The position numbers and the translations under genes were made by a program. From Pseudomonas segetis (GTDB lineage Bacteria > Pseudomonadota > Gammaproteobacteria > Pseudomonadales > Pseudomonadaceae), in NCBI RefSeq assembly GCF_900188155.1, contig NZ_FZOG01000005.1:62001-126000 (forward strand): 64,000 nt of DNA, in the 5' to 3' direction. Below the pieces are notes generated by a model. That model did no database searches and had not been told where the DNA came from. It worked only from the letters and a program-made list of their open reading frames with translations. Of this stretch, positions 35,728 through 44,836 are shown in pieces. Each line of letters starts with the position of its first letter. Position 1 is the stretch's first letter.

Positions 35728-38537
35728 CACAAATCCTCCTTGGTGTGATCAGGGTTGGCATCCAGGTCCGGGGTGCTGCTATCGGCTTGCTGCGTAATCG
35801 AGAAGCGCAATGTTGCCCCTGGGCCATCATTGAGTGTTGCCCAAAGCTGTCCTCCATGTTGCTCGATGATCGAGCGGCTGATCGCAAGACCTATACCCAT
35901 GCCGGAGCTTTTAGTCGTGTAGAACGCATCGAAAATACGCTCCGCATCAGCTGATTCGAAACCACTGCCATTGTCTTGCACAGCGAAGTGGACGCTCCTG
36001 TCCTCATCCGTTGTGGTACTGACCACTACATGCCGAGGGCGGCTAGTGATCTTGCTCAGTACTTCAATGGCATTCATTATCAGGTTGAGGATAACTTGCT
36101 GCAGCTGCACTCGATCCCCCTTGATTGTCGGCACAGGCTCGGCAAACCTGGTTTGCAGCACTACACCGTTGCGTTTCAACTCGCCGGTTAACATCGCAAC
36201 CACTTCTCGCGCTGCCTCACTGAGGTTGACGTTCTCGAGAGTGATATTTCGATTTGTGAACAAGGCGCGCAATCGCTTGATAACGTCGGAGGCACGGTTG
36301 CCATCACGAATCGTGCGCCGTGCCGTTTCCAGAGCGCCCGCAACATTCGGTGGGGTTGCGCTAAGCATGCGTAGGCAGGTGCTCGCATTAGTGATGATTC
36401 CCGCAAGCGGTTGATTGACTTCGTGAGCAATCGAAGCCGTCACAGTACCCAGGCTCGCTACTCGGGCCAGATGCGCTAGTTCCGAGCGGACTTTGCCCAG
36501 GGCTTCCTCATAAAGCTTGCGTCGGGTGATATCTTGAAGCGCGCCGATATACTCAAGTTCACCATCCTCGTCCTTGATGGCGTGTGCGACCAGGTGCAGG
36601 TGTTTCACCATGCCGCTAGGCAGTAGCAAGCGTTGCTCAAGCTCGAAGTCTCGGTCGTGCTCACGCTGGCGCCTGACCACATCCTTGAGCATTGAAATAT
36701 CGTCCGGGTGGGTCCGGCTGTAGATCAAGTCGAAGCTTGGTATCACGCCTTGATCGACCTCGAGTATGCGGTAAATCTCGTCCGACCAGGTGATAGTGTC
36801 AGTGCTGACACGCCAGGCAAAAGTCCCTGTTGCACTCAGCTGCTGACCCTTGGCCAGAAACGCTTCGCTTTGCTTGAGCGCAGCGTCGCTCCATGCGCGA
36901 TTGATTGCGATGCTGGCAAGATGGGTAAACTGAGAGAGCAGGTTTGCCTGCTCGCTAGAAGGCTGTTTCGGCTCGGGGTACAGCACCGAGAGCACCCCGA
37001 TTACCTTGGTGGCAGTTGAATATATCGGTATCGACCAGTTTGCTTTCAGGTCATGCTGGAGTGCGGTATTGCACCATTCAGGCCAACGACTTTCCTGGTT
37101 CAGGTCGGCTGAGATGACCGGTTCAATAGCCGCAATCGCCCAGGCAATCGGGCAGCTATCCGGGCTCGCCAGTGAGCCTTCGGCACTGGGCATCAGGCTT
37201 GCGGGTACCTTGGGACCTGCTCCCGGCTGTAGCCGGATTGGCTCTTCATGGGAGGGCGAGGGACGTTTCGGGTCGGTCAATACAATGCTACACACACTGC
37301 CTGCAAACATGCTCTCAACCAACTCACAAAGCGCGTCGAGAATAGGGGCCAGCGGTGAATTGGCGGCCATCATCGCGAGCAGGTGCTTTTCTCCGGCCAG
37401 CAGCATCTCGGCCTGTTTACGGTCCTCAATATCGGTATTCTCACCGTACCAGCGCAGCAAGGTTCCGGCTTCGTCATATTGCGGCATTGCCCTGATGAGA
37501 AACCAGCGGTACACCCCGTCGAAACGTCTCAGGCGGGCCTCGAACTCACCTTGCTGGCCCGATTGCAGAAGCCCGTGCCAATAGGTGCCAAGCGTTTCGG
37601 CATCATCCGGATGGATAGATGCGGTCCAGCCGATGCCGCGTGCATTCTCAAGGGAAATTCCGGTGTAATCGCACCAGCGTTGATTGATAAAGATGACACC
37701 ACCATCCGGTGCTGCGCTCCAGAGAAAACCGGGCACGGCATTGATGGTCTTGCTCAGGTTGTTTTCGGAGGCCCTGACGTCGGCCAGGGCGTTGGCGATC
37801 AATATCTTGTCGCGTTTCCGTTCATCGATGTTGACCTGTAGTACGCACCAGCGGGTGATTCGGCCTTCAGGATCGCGAATGGGCAAGCCGCGAACGTGGA
37901 ACCATTGGTACACACCGTCTGCGCGACGAATGCGGTGCTCAATGTCATAGGGTTCACCCGTTTGGACCGAGTGAGTCCAGGCGGCGATCACCATGGGTAG
38001 GTCGTCGCAATGGACGCTGTCGGTTGCTGCCCAGTGCCGCAGCTCCTCGTAAGTTGAGCCGAGGTAGTCCTCGATCTGGCGGTTGACTCGCTCCAACTCG
38101 CCGTCGGCTGTCATAAACGACACCATCGCAGGAATGCTGTCGATGATCGAGGTGGCATCGACCTGATGCTCGGGCCTGGCATCGAGATAATCTTCGATAT
38201 CGGTACCGACTGCGCACCAGTTGTTTGCACCGTCGCGATTAGCGTCCAGTCGTTTTATTTGCAGGACAAACCGGCGGTAATGGCCATCGAATCGTTGCAG
38301 GCGGGCCTGCATGCTGCATGGTTCGCCGGTGCTTAGAATAACCTGCCAGTTCTCGAGTAATTGATTAAGGTCATCAGGGTGCAAGCATTTGTGCCAACCT
38401 GAATTCAAAGCAGCTTGGCGGCTTATGCCGGTGTAGGCGCACCACTCGGAATTAACAAAGTCGACGCCGCCATCAGCTCGTGCGGTGAATGCCACACCCG
38501 GCAACGCATCTAGGATGCGATCGAGTTCATCGGACAT
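35727..38537 (-). CDS. Multi-PAS/GAF sensor histidine kinase
   Basis: 936 residues, soluble (no membrane helices). Order: PAS (about 5-115, SGWHKCLHPDDL), PAS (125-245), PAS (265-380, GWTASIHPDDAETL), GAF (about 395-535), PAS (555-680), HisKA with H-box SIAHEVNQPLAGI (about 705), and HATPase (ERIFDAFYTTKSSGMGIGLAISRSIIEQHGG). It is FixL-like in its HisKA type, the natural partner of the downstream FixJ-type regulator. PAS and GAF domains bind small ligands or cofactors; no diagnostic haem or flavin residue can be assigned. Divergent from the hydrolase/P460 operon starting at 39017. Confidence 0.92.
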   Translation of the reverse strand: MSDELDRILDALPGVAFTARADGGVDFVNSEWCAYTGISRQAALNSGWHKCLHPDDLNQLLENWQVILSTGEPCSMQARLQRFDGHYRRFVLQIKRLDANRDGANNWCAVGTDIEDYLDARPEHQVDATSIIDSIPAMVSFMTADGELERVNRQIEDYLGSTYEELRHWAATDSVHCDDLPMVIAAWTHSVQTGEPYDIEHRIRRADGVYQWFHVRGLPIRDPEGRITRWCVLQVNIDERKRDKILIANALADVRASENNLSKTINAVPGFLWSAAPDGGVIFINQRWCDYTGISLENARGIGWTASIHPDDAETLGTYWHGLLQSGQQGEFEARLRRFDGVYRWFLIRAMPQYDEAGTLLRWYGENTDIEDRKQAEMLLAGEKHLLAMMAANSPLAPILDALCELVESMFAGSVCSIVLTDPKRPSPSHEEPIRLQPGAGPKVPASLMPSAEGSLASPDSCPIAWAIAAIEPVISADLNQESRWPEWCNTALQHDLKANWSIPIYSTATKVIGVLSVLYPEPKQPSSEQANLLSQFTHLASIAINRAWSDAALKQSEAFLAKGQQLSATGTFAWRVSTDTITWSDEIYRILEVDQGVIPSFDLIYSRTHPDDISMLKDVVRRQREHDRDFELEQRLLLPSGMVKHLHLVAHAIKDEDGELEYIGALQDITRRKLYEEALGKVRSELAHLARVASLGTVTASIAHEVNQPLAGIITNASTCLRMLSATPPNVAGALETARRTIRDGNRASDVIKRLRALFTNRNITLENVNLSEAAREVVAMLTGELKRNGVVLQTRFAEPVPTIKGDRVQLQQVILNLIMNAIEVLSKITSRPRHVVVSTTTDEDRSVHFAVQDNGSGFESADAERIFDAFYTTKSSGMGIGLAISRSIIEQHGGQLWATLNDGPGATLRFSITQQADSSTPDLDANPDHTKEDL

Positions 38538-38719
38538 GTCGGTTCTCGTTTTTCGGCAGGCGTCTCTCTATGAGAATGCACCTTTTTGGCTGCGTTCGCC
38601 CATCATACTTTGGTGTCGCTTGGGCGCAAAAAAAACGCGGCACTGTCGAGTAGCCAAGGGCTGCCGGTTAACGGAATCCTTGAGTTTGGCTGGCATTTCC
38701 CCAGGCTTTGTAAGCCAGT

Positions 38720-38753
38720 GTATCCAGCCCAACTCGAGCTACACAAAGATTCA
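38720..38753 (+). promoter_or_regulatory. Candidate response-regulator operator (degenerate, site 3)
   Basis: GTATCCA (38720), GCTACA (38738) and GATTCA (38748) keep the exact spacing of the 46798 sites with one mismatch in the third block and two in the second. Confidence 0.4.
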
Positions 38754-38847
38754 ATCACCCCCCCTAAACGACACAATGCAGATACAGGCCTTGGCCAGTA
38801 TCAGTGCGACCTCGGCTTGGCTGCAAATCACCTGAGCAAAGCCGCTA

Positions 38848-38859
38848 ATACCTAGGTAT
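38848..38859. promoter_or_regulatory. Perfect 12-bp palindrome, candidate FixJ-type regulator site
   Basis: ATACCTAGGTAT is a perfect palindrome 158 bp upstream of the hydrolase gene and 310 bp from the kinase gene. A related half (ATACCTATGTGTAATCG) occurs upstream of ohr at 32685. FixJ/NarL regulators bind such palindromes. Confidence 0.5.
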
Positions 38860-39016
38860 CGACCGACACCATCGTGTAATCGCCGGTGCAAAAGTCACAT
38901 GGTTTGATCATCGGGTGTCGCCAAAAAGCCGTAACCGCGTATTCACAGTAACAGTCAGTGGCCAGCCCGATAACAAAGGTCGTGCATGCCAGCAATCATG
39001 TTCAAGGAGATGCACA

Positions 39017-40390
39017 ATGTTTGCAGTTTTGTCCGCCACCACGTGGCAGCGCTGGCTGACTTCAACCGTCAGGATTAGTACCGTCAGTTGTGTATTGCTG
39101 GGTGCCAGTGGTGGGGCATGGGCCGTAACCGGTACCGCAAGTGACCCAGGGGTGAGCGACCAGGGAGCAGGCTCGGAAGCAATACGTCCGTATCAGGTGC
39201 ATGTTGATGAAGCACAGCTGATTGATCTTCGCCAGCGACTGGCGGCGACTCGCTGGCCAGATAAGGAAACCGTAAGTGATAACACCCAAGGTGTGCAGCT
39301 GAAGTCGATTCAGGCATTGGTCGAGTATTGGGGCAAGGGTTATGACTGGCGCAAGGCAGAGGCAAGGCTGAATGCGCTACCGGAATTTGTAACCACCATT
39401 GACGGTGTCGACATCCAGTTCATTCATGTCCGCTCCCCCAACCCAAATGCCATGCCCTTGATCCTCACGCACGGCTGGCCAGGTTCGCAGTTTGAATTTC
39501 TCAAGACGATTGGCCCGCTCACCAATCCCACTGCATTCGGTGGGCGTGCTGAAGACGCCTTTGACCTGGTGATTCCGTCGATTCCTGGCCACGGATTCTC
39601 TGGCAAGCCGACGGAGCTGGGCTGGGGCCCTGAGCGTGTTGCCAAAGCCTGGGACGTCTTGATGAAGCGTCTGGGCTATGACCATTACGTGTCACAGGGC
39701 GGGGATCATGGGTCGGTGATCTCCGATGCCCTTGGTCGTTTGGCACCTGCAGGCTTGCTGGGCATCCACCTGAACATGCCAGCCACTGTGCCACCGGAGT
39801 TGGTTGCCTCGATTAATGGTGCTAAGCCCGCGCCTGCCGGGCTTACAGCATCGGAACGAGCAGCATATGACTCACTGAGCACCTTTTTTGCGCGTAACGC
39901 AGCCTACGGCGCAATGATGGTCACCCGGCCGCAAACAATTGGCTATTTGCTGGCCGACTCACCTGCTGGAACAGCCGCTTGGATGTACGAGAAGTTCGCT
40001 GCCTGGACAGACAGCAACGGCAAGCCCGAGCGTGTATTGACGCGTGATGAAATGCTCGACGACATCAGTCTTTACTGGCTGACCAATTCGGGGGCGTCTT
40101 CGTCCCGCTTCTATTGGGAAAATAACAACAACAACTTCAGTGCGGCTGCGCAACGGACCTCGGAGATCAAGGTTCCGGTGGCAATCACGGTGTTCCCTCA
40201 TGAAATTTACCGTGCACCCAAAAGCTGGGCGCAACGCGCCTATCCGACGCTTAGTTATTTCAGTGAAGTCAGCAAAGGTGGCCACTTTGCCGCCTGGGAG
40301 CAGCCGCAGCTGTTCTCTGAAGAGCTGCGCAAGGCATTCCGACCGTTACGCGCGGCTGCAACTGTCGCCAGCCACAAGAGCAGCCAATAG
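39017..40390 (+). CDS. Secreted epoxide hydrolase-like alpha/beta hydrolase (EHN domain)
   Basis: 457 residues from ATG 39017 with AAGGAG upstream. A signal peptide (about 1-36) precedes an epoxide-hydrolase N-terminal (EHN) domain (IRPYQVHVDEAQLIDLRQRLA). The alpha/beta core has the oxyanion HGWPGS, nucleophile Asp in QGGDHGSVISD and catalytic His in GGHFAAWEQP. Family members hydrolyse epoxides. It is the first gene of a five-gene operon of secreted hydrolases and a P460 cytochrome controlled from the divergent region at 38538. Confidence 0.9.
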   Translation: MFAVLSATTWQRWLTSTVRISTVSCVLLGASGGAWAVTGTASDPGVSDQGAGSEAIRPYQVHVDEAQLIDLRQRLAATRWPDKETVSDNTQGVQLKSIQALVEYWGKGYDWRKAEARLNALPEFVTTIDGVDIQFIHVRSPNPNAMPLILTHGWPGSQFEFLKTIGPLTNPTAFGGRAEDAFDLVIPSIPGHGFSGKPTELGWGPERVAKAWDVLMKRLGYDHYVSQGGDHGSVISDALGRLAPAGLLGIHLNMPATVPPELVASINGAKPAPAGLTASERAAYDSLSTFFARNAAYGAMMVTRPQTIGYLLADSPAGTAAWMYEKFAAWTDSNGKPERVLTRDEMLDDISLYWLTNSGASSSRFYWENNNNNFSAAAQRTSEIKVPVAITVFPHEIYRAPKSWAQRAYPTLSYFSEVSKGGHFAAWEQPQLFSEELRKAFRPLRAAATVASHKSSQ

Positions 40391-40446
40391 GTCGTCCGCG
40401 ACGGCTCGCGATAACCATAACTCAACCTGTACATTGGAGAATTGCC

Positions 40447-41514
40447 ATGAAGATGACTTTGCTCAACCAGCAAACCAGGCCGCAGCGGCGCATACTCGCG
40501 CCTTCGCTGCTGGCTCTTGCCCTCTTGCAGTTCGGTGCCTTGACCCATGGCTCGAACCAGGCCACGGCCGCGACGCCGGAAACAACGGTTGGCCCAATCA
40601 CTGTAGGGAGCCACACCTCCCTGGGTGAGCTCAAACATATCAAGGCGGGCCTGCTGGATGTTTCCTATGCCGAAGTGGGGCCAGCCGAAGGTCCAGTGGT
40701 GATTTTGCTGCACGGCTGGCCATACGATATTCATAGCTATGCCGATGTGGCCCCGGCACTGGCAGAAAAAGGCTACCGGGTATTGATTCCTGAAGCTCGT
40801 GGTTATGGCAAGACCCGCTTCCTGTCCGATAAGACTTTGCGCAATGGTCAACCAGCGGCGCTTGCCACTGACGTAATTGATTTCATGGATGCGCTGAAGG
40901 TTAAACGGGCAGTGCTTGGCGGCTATGACTGGGGCGCACGCACCGCTGATATTGTCGCGGCGCTATGGCCGGAGCGGGTCAAGGCGCTTGTGGCTGTGAG
41001 TGGTTACCTGATTGGTAGTCAAGAAGCAGGTAAGGTGCCATTACCGCCTGCTGCCGAGCTGCAGTGGTGGTACCAGTTCTATTTTGCCACCGAGCGCGGC
41101 CGTGCGGGCTATCAAAAAAATACCCACGACTTCGCCAAGCTGATCTGGAAATTGGCTTCGCCAAAATGGGCGTTCGACGATGCCACCTTCGAACGCAGCG
41201 CCGCGGCACTGGATAATCCAGACCATGTGGCCATCACGATTTTCAACTACCGCTGGCGTCAAGGGTTGGTCAAGGGCGAAGCCAAGTATGACCCTATCGA
41301 GAAGAAACTGGCGACTTTCCCTTCGATAAAGGTGCCGACCATCACCATGGAAGGTGACGCAAATGGCGCACCCCATCCACCTGCCGAAGCCTATGCCAAG
41401 CGCTATACGGGCAAGTATGAGTACCGCCTGATAACGGATGGTGTTGGCCACAATTTGCCGCAGGAAGCACCACAAGCTTTCGCCCAAGCGGTTATAGACG
41501 CTGATCATCTTTGA
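40447..41514 (+). CDS. Secreted alpha/beta hydrolase (epoxide hydrolase/dehalogenase type)
   Basis: 355 residues with a signal peptide (about 1-42). The core has LLHGWPYDIHSY, nucleophile Asp in GGYDWGARTA and the His in GVGHNLPQEAP, so it uses an Asp nucleophile as epoxide hydrolases and haloalkane dehalogenases do. It follows the previous hydrolase by 56 bp with GGAG before the ATG. Exact substrate unknown. Confidence 0.88.
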   Translation: MKMTLLNQQTRPQRRILAPSLLALALLQFGALTHGSNQATAATPETTVGPITVGSHTSLGELKHIKAGLLDVSYAEVGPAEGPVVILLHGWPYDIHSYADVAPALAEKGYRVLIPEARGYGKTRFLSDKTLRNGQPAALATDVIDFMDALKVKRAVLGGYDWGARTADIVAALWPERVKALVAVSGYLIGSQEAGKVPLPPAAELQWWYQFYFATERGRAGYQKNTHDFAKLIWKLASPKWAFDDATFERSAAALDNPDHVAITIFNYRWRQGLVKGEAKYDPIEKKLATFPSIKVPTITMEGDANGAPHPPAEAYAKRYTGKYEYRLITDGVGHNLPQEAPQAFAQAVIDADHL

Positions 41515-41541
41515 TCAGGTCGCCCGTACAGGAGGCAGGTT

Positions 41542-42051
41542 ATGAAACTCAAGCATCTGGCGATTTTGCTTTCTGGTGCAGCCGCCGCTGCACTTGGTCA
41601 GGCTGGTTTTGCCGATGGCCAGTCGGCGAAGAGTCAGGCATCACCGATTTACGGTGTGACCCTGCCTGATGGTTATCGTAAATGGCCGCTGATTGCCCCT
41701 GCTCAGGAAGCTGCACCGCTTAACGAGTTGCGCGCGGTGCTTGGTAATGAGCAGGCAATCAAGGCTTATGAAAAAAATACCTTGCCGTTTCCAGACGGCA
41801 CCGTGCTGGTCAAGTTGGCTTGGAAGCACGTTCAGTCCCCGGAGTTCGAACCCGCGTCGATTCCAGGTGCAGCCACCACCGTTCAAGTGATGGTCAAGGA
41901 CGCCAAGAAATATGCATCTACAGGGGGATGGGGCTTTGGCCGGTTTATCAACGGCCAGCCCGCTGATGAGGCACAGCACAAGACTTGCTTCGCCTGTCAT
42001 CAGGCGTTGGTCCGTGATCACGATTTTGTATTCACCCGTTTTGCTCCGTAA
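41542..42051 (+). CDS. Cytochrome P460-family protein (second copy)
   Basis: 169 residues with a signal peptide (MKLKHLAILLSGAAAAALG...). The P460 fold has NTLPFPDGTVLVKLAWKH and the c-type haem site CFACH at the C-terminus. It is periplasmic. It lies 27 bp after a hydrolase and 23 bp before another, in one operon. AGGAGGCAGG precedes the ATG. The two window copies differ mainly in their N-terminal regions. Confidence 0.85.
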   Translation: MKLKHLAILLSGAAAAALGQAGFADGQSAKSQASPIYGVTLPDGYRKWPLIAPAQEAAPLNELRAVLGNEQAIKAYEKNTLPFPDGTVLVKLAWKHVQSPEFEPASIPGAATTVQVMVKDAKKYASTGGWGFGRFINGQPADEAQHKTCFACHQALVRDHDFVFTRFAP

Positions 42052-42074
42052 CTCCACTATCGAAGGACACTGAA

Positions 42075-42851
42075 ATGAAAAAACTATCTGTTGCGCTGGC
42101 CCTGGCTGCCAGCTTGGTATTGTCGGCCAGTGCATTTGCCCAAACTGGCAAGCCAACCGTGGTGCTGGTGCATGGCGCATTCGCCGACTCGTCCAGTTGG
42201 AACGGCGTGGTGAAAATACTTGAGAAAGATGGTTACCCGGTCATCGCCGCGGCTAACCCATTGCGCAGCGTGAAAAGTGACGGTGCCTCGGTTTCGGCGC
42301 TGCTGACGAGCATCAAGTCGCCGGTGGTTCTCGTTGGGCATTCCTATGGCGGTAATGTCATCACTGAAGCGGCCAACGACCACGCGAATGTCAAGGCGCT
42401 GGTCTATGTCAGTGCATTTGCTCCAGACAAGGGTGAGAGCGCCGCAGAACTGGCCGGAAAATTTCCGGGCAGCACGCTTGGGCCAACCTTGGCAGAGCCT
42501 GTTGCGCTGGCCAGTGGCGGTAAGGACTTGTACATAAAGCAGGCCAAATTCCGTGATCAGTTCGCCGCCGATGTTCCCGCCGCGCAGGCAGCACTGATGG
42601 CGGCGGAGCAGCGGCCAGTCACTGAAGCGGCGCTTAACGAAAAGTCTGGTGAAGCGGCCTGGAAGCATATTCCGTCCTGGTTTATCTACGGAGACAAGGA
42701 CAAGAACATTCCTCCACAAGCCATGGTGTTTATGGCCAAGCGCGCCAAGGCCAAAGGAGAAGTGGTGGTCAAGGGCGCTTCCCATGTGGTGATGGTTTCC
42801 AATCCTGGACCGGTCGCTCGCCTGATTGAAAAGGCTGCACAAGCCAAGTGA
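42075..42851 (+). CDS. Secreted alpha/beta hydrolase (serine type)
   Basis: 258 residues with a signal peptide ending at SAFA. VLVHGAFADSSSW oxyanion region, catalytic Ser in VGHSYGGNVI, Asp in IYGDKDKNIPP and His in GASHVVMVSNP form the triad. It resembles small esterases/carboxylesterases of the alpha/beta family. It is in the operon after the P460 gene. Confidence 0.88.
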   Translation: MKKLSVALALAASLVLSASAFAQTGKPTVVLVHGAFADSSSWNGVVKILEKDGYPVIAAANPLRSVKSDGASVSALLTSIKSPVVLVGHSYGGNVITEAANDHANVKALVYVSAFAPDKGESAAELAGKFPGSTLGPTLAEPVALASGGKDLYIKQAKFRDQFAADVPAAQAALMAAEQRPVTEAALNEKSGEAAWKHIPSWFIYGDKDKNIPPQAMVFMAKRAKAKGEVVVKGASHVVMVSNPGPVARLIEKAAQAK

Positions 42852-42908
42852 TTTTCACTGCCTGGTAACGGGCTTAGTTGAGACGCAAATCAACAGAGGG
42901 TTGAAGTT

Positions 42909-43661
42909 ATGTCAATTCATGATCAGCGGTTCGCCGGTAAAGTTGCATTGGTCACCGGCGGATCACGCGGCATCGGTGCCGCCATTGTCCGTCGACTGGC
43001 CAAGGAGGGCGCTGCGGTAGCCTTTACCTATTCTGCCTCCAGCGCAAAAGCCGAGGCGCTTGCAAGCTACATCCAGTCAGCGGGTGGCAGGGCACTGGCG
43101 ATCAAGGCCGATAGCCGTCTTGCCGCGGATATAGAGCACGCCGTGGCCGCAACCATAGAGCAGTTTGGTGGCTTGAATATCCTGGTCAACAATGCCGGTA
43201 TTCTCGGGCTTGGCTCGGTCGATGATTTCAGTGTCGAGCAGTTTGACGATATGTACGCAGTCAATGTGCGTGCCGCTTACATCGTCGCTCAGGTGGCCTC
43301 GAAGGTGATGAGTCGCGGAGATCGGATCATCATGATCGGCAGTGTTGCGGGCGAGCGCTCCGGCTTCCCGGGGTCAAGCGCATATTCAATGAGCAAGGCT
43401 GCTCTGATTGGTCTGGTCCGTGGACTTGCCCTGGATTTCGCCCCTCGCGGAATCACAGTCAACAATGTTCAACCTGGCCCAACGGCTACCGATATGAACC
43501 CACCTGACGCGCCCCATCTGGACAAGGCTGTTGCTCAGGTACCACTGGGTAGGCTCGGCACACCAGATGAGATCGCGGGCATGGCGGTTTATCTTGCCAG
43601 CGATGACGCATCATTTGTGACCGGAGCGAGCCTGACTGTCGATGGCGGCTATTTGGCCTGA
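42909..43661 (+). CDS. Short-chain dehydrogenase/reductase
   Basis: 250 residues, classical SDR. NADP(H)-binding motif TGGSRGIGAAIV (about 16-27), NNAGIL motif, catalytic Ser (MIGSVAGERS) and YSMSKAA (YxxxK). It has no signal peptide, so unlike its operon neighbours it is cytoplasmic. It ends the hydrolase operon. Substrate unknown. It is not the parent of the SDR fragment at 19815. Confidence 0.93.
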   Translation: MSIHDQRFAGKVALVTGGSRGIGAAIVRRLAKEGAAVAFTYSASSAKAEALASYIQSAGGRALAIKADSRLAADIEHAVAATIEQFGGLNILVNNAGILGLGSVDDFSVEQFDDMYAVNVRAAYIVAQVASKVMSRGDRIIMIGSVAGERSGFPGSSAYSMSKAALIGLVRGLALDFAPRGITVNNVQPGPTATDMNPPDAPHLDKAVAQVPLGRLGTPDEIAGMAVYLASDDASFVTGASLTVDGGYLA

Positions 43662-43940
43662 AGCTTGCTGCTCGCCAAAGCGCAGGCGCTGGGTGAGTGG
43701 TGCGTTATTGGCCCATGCAATATGGGCCAAGTGTATCGACCGTTATTGAAGCTATTGGCTTTTCCAGCTGGGGCTTGTGCTCCTCGAAACCGGCTGGAAA
43801 GCCCTACTCGTAGGAGTGAGCCAGGCATTTCGCTGTTGGCTTTTGTGGTGCGCTGCGTTCGTAGGCATCCGTATTTAGCCTAATTATCCAGACTTCCAGC
43901 CATTTTGCTCCAGATGGAGCCCTGTAAAGAGAGAACTCAC
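43662..43940. other. Intergenic region after the SDR
   Basis: GGCTTTTCCAGC (about 43757-43768) and its near-complement GCTGGAAAGCC (about 43793-43803) could form a long imperfect hairpin terminating the operon. No gene supported. Confidence 0.35.
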
Positions 43941-44693
43941 ATGCTATTGCATCTATCAACCTGGGCGGAAATCGAACAATTTCTACAACGCAGCCGGAGC
44001 ATTGTGGTGCCCATCGGCTCGAACGAACAACATGGGCCTACCGGGCTTCTCGGAACGGACTGGATGTGCCCGGAAATCATTGCATACGAAGCACATAAGG
44101 CAGGAGATATTCTGATCGCTCCGACCTTCAATATCGGAATGGCTCAACACCACCTCGGATTTCCCGGCACTATTTCACTACGTCCTTCAACCTTTATCGC
44201 GGCGATCGGCGACTGGACGCGCTCACTGGCAGCCCATGGCTTTGAGAAGATCTTTTTTCTCAATGGTCATGGAGGCAATATCGCATCGATCGAAGCGGCT
44301 TTCTCTGAACTTTATGCCGAAGCCAGTTTTGCTCGGCGCAAAGCTGGCTTCGCCTTGAAGCTGTGTAACTGGTGGGATCTGCAAGGTGTGGCCGAGCTGG
44401 CTAATGAGCAATTTCCTGTTGGCCATGGAATTCACGCAACGCCGTCCGAGATCGCTGTTACCCAGTGGGCGTACCCGGATGCAATCAAGCACGCGGAGTA
44501 CTCGCCAAAGATCGCTAATTGGGGGCCGATTCGTGAAGCCGTTGATTTTCGTGCCCGCCATCCAGATGGCCGCATGGGCTCGGATCCATCGCTGGCCACT
44601 CCGGAAAAAGGTGGGCAGTTAGTGATGATGGCAGCCCGCAGTCTGGTTCGGGAACTACAGGCTTTTAGCGAGGAGCCGGCGCCGGGTTTATAG
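43941..44693 (+). CDS. Creatininase-family protein
   Basis: 250 residues from ATG 43941 with AGAGAG upstream. Metal-binding motifs of the family: GSNEQHGPTGLLGTDW (Glu, His, Asp), HHLGFPGTISL, NGHGGN and VGHGIHATPSE. Members are amidohydrolases (creatinine, mycofactocin-type peptide, formyl derivatives), so the substrate is open. It is monocistronic and followed by a terminator. Confidence 0.88.
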   Translation: MLLHLSTWAEIEQFLQRSRSIVVPIGSNEQHGPTGLLGTDWMCPEIIAYEAHKAGDILIAPTFNIGMAQHHLGFPGTISLRPSTFIAAIGDWTRSLAAHGFEKIFFLNGHGGNIASIEAAFSELYAEASFARRKAGFALKLCNWWDLQGVAELANEQFPVGHGIHATPSEIAVTQWAYPDAIKHAEYSPKIANWGPIREAVDFRARHPDGRMGSDPSLATPEKGGQLVMMAARSLVRELQAFSEEPAPGL

Positions 44694-44718
44694 GGCATCG
44701 GGGCAAGTCCGAATGTTT

Positions 44719-44746
44719 AACGCCCGGCTTATCCGGGCGTTGTTGT
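44719..44746 (+). terminator. Rho-independent terminator after the creatininase-family gene
   Basis: Stem AACGCCCGG/CCGGGCGTT (44719-44727 with 44733-44741), followed by a TGTTGTTC tail. Confidence 0.75.
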
Positions 44747-44836
44747 TCTAACCAGGGAAAACAATATGGGCGCAAAGCAAACGTCCAGTGTTGTAGCTTT
44801 GGCTTGCGGCCTGTTGGGGTAGGACGCTTGTCTGAA

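Larger units (their letters stand above)
38538..39016. other. Divergent regulatory region (PAS kinase / hydrolase operon)
   Basis: No gene. It holds the degenerate operator motif at 38720-38753 and the 12-bp palindrome at 38848-38859, followed by GTGTAATCG (38874-38882). An A-rich run (38629-38636) also occurs. Promoter elements were not resolved. Confidence 0.5.

Noticed and set aside
43734..43767. GTATCGA...GCTATT resembling the operator motif
   Set aside because: Spacing fits but the second and third blocks match poorly.
43665..43883. Plus-strand frame of 72 codons after the SDR
   Set aside because: Begins at a non-ATG codon without a ribosome site and has low-complexity, Arg/Cys-rich composition; overlaps a potential hairpin.
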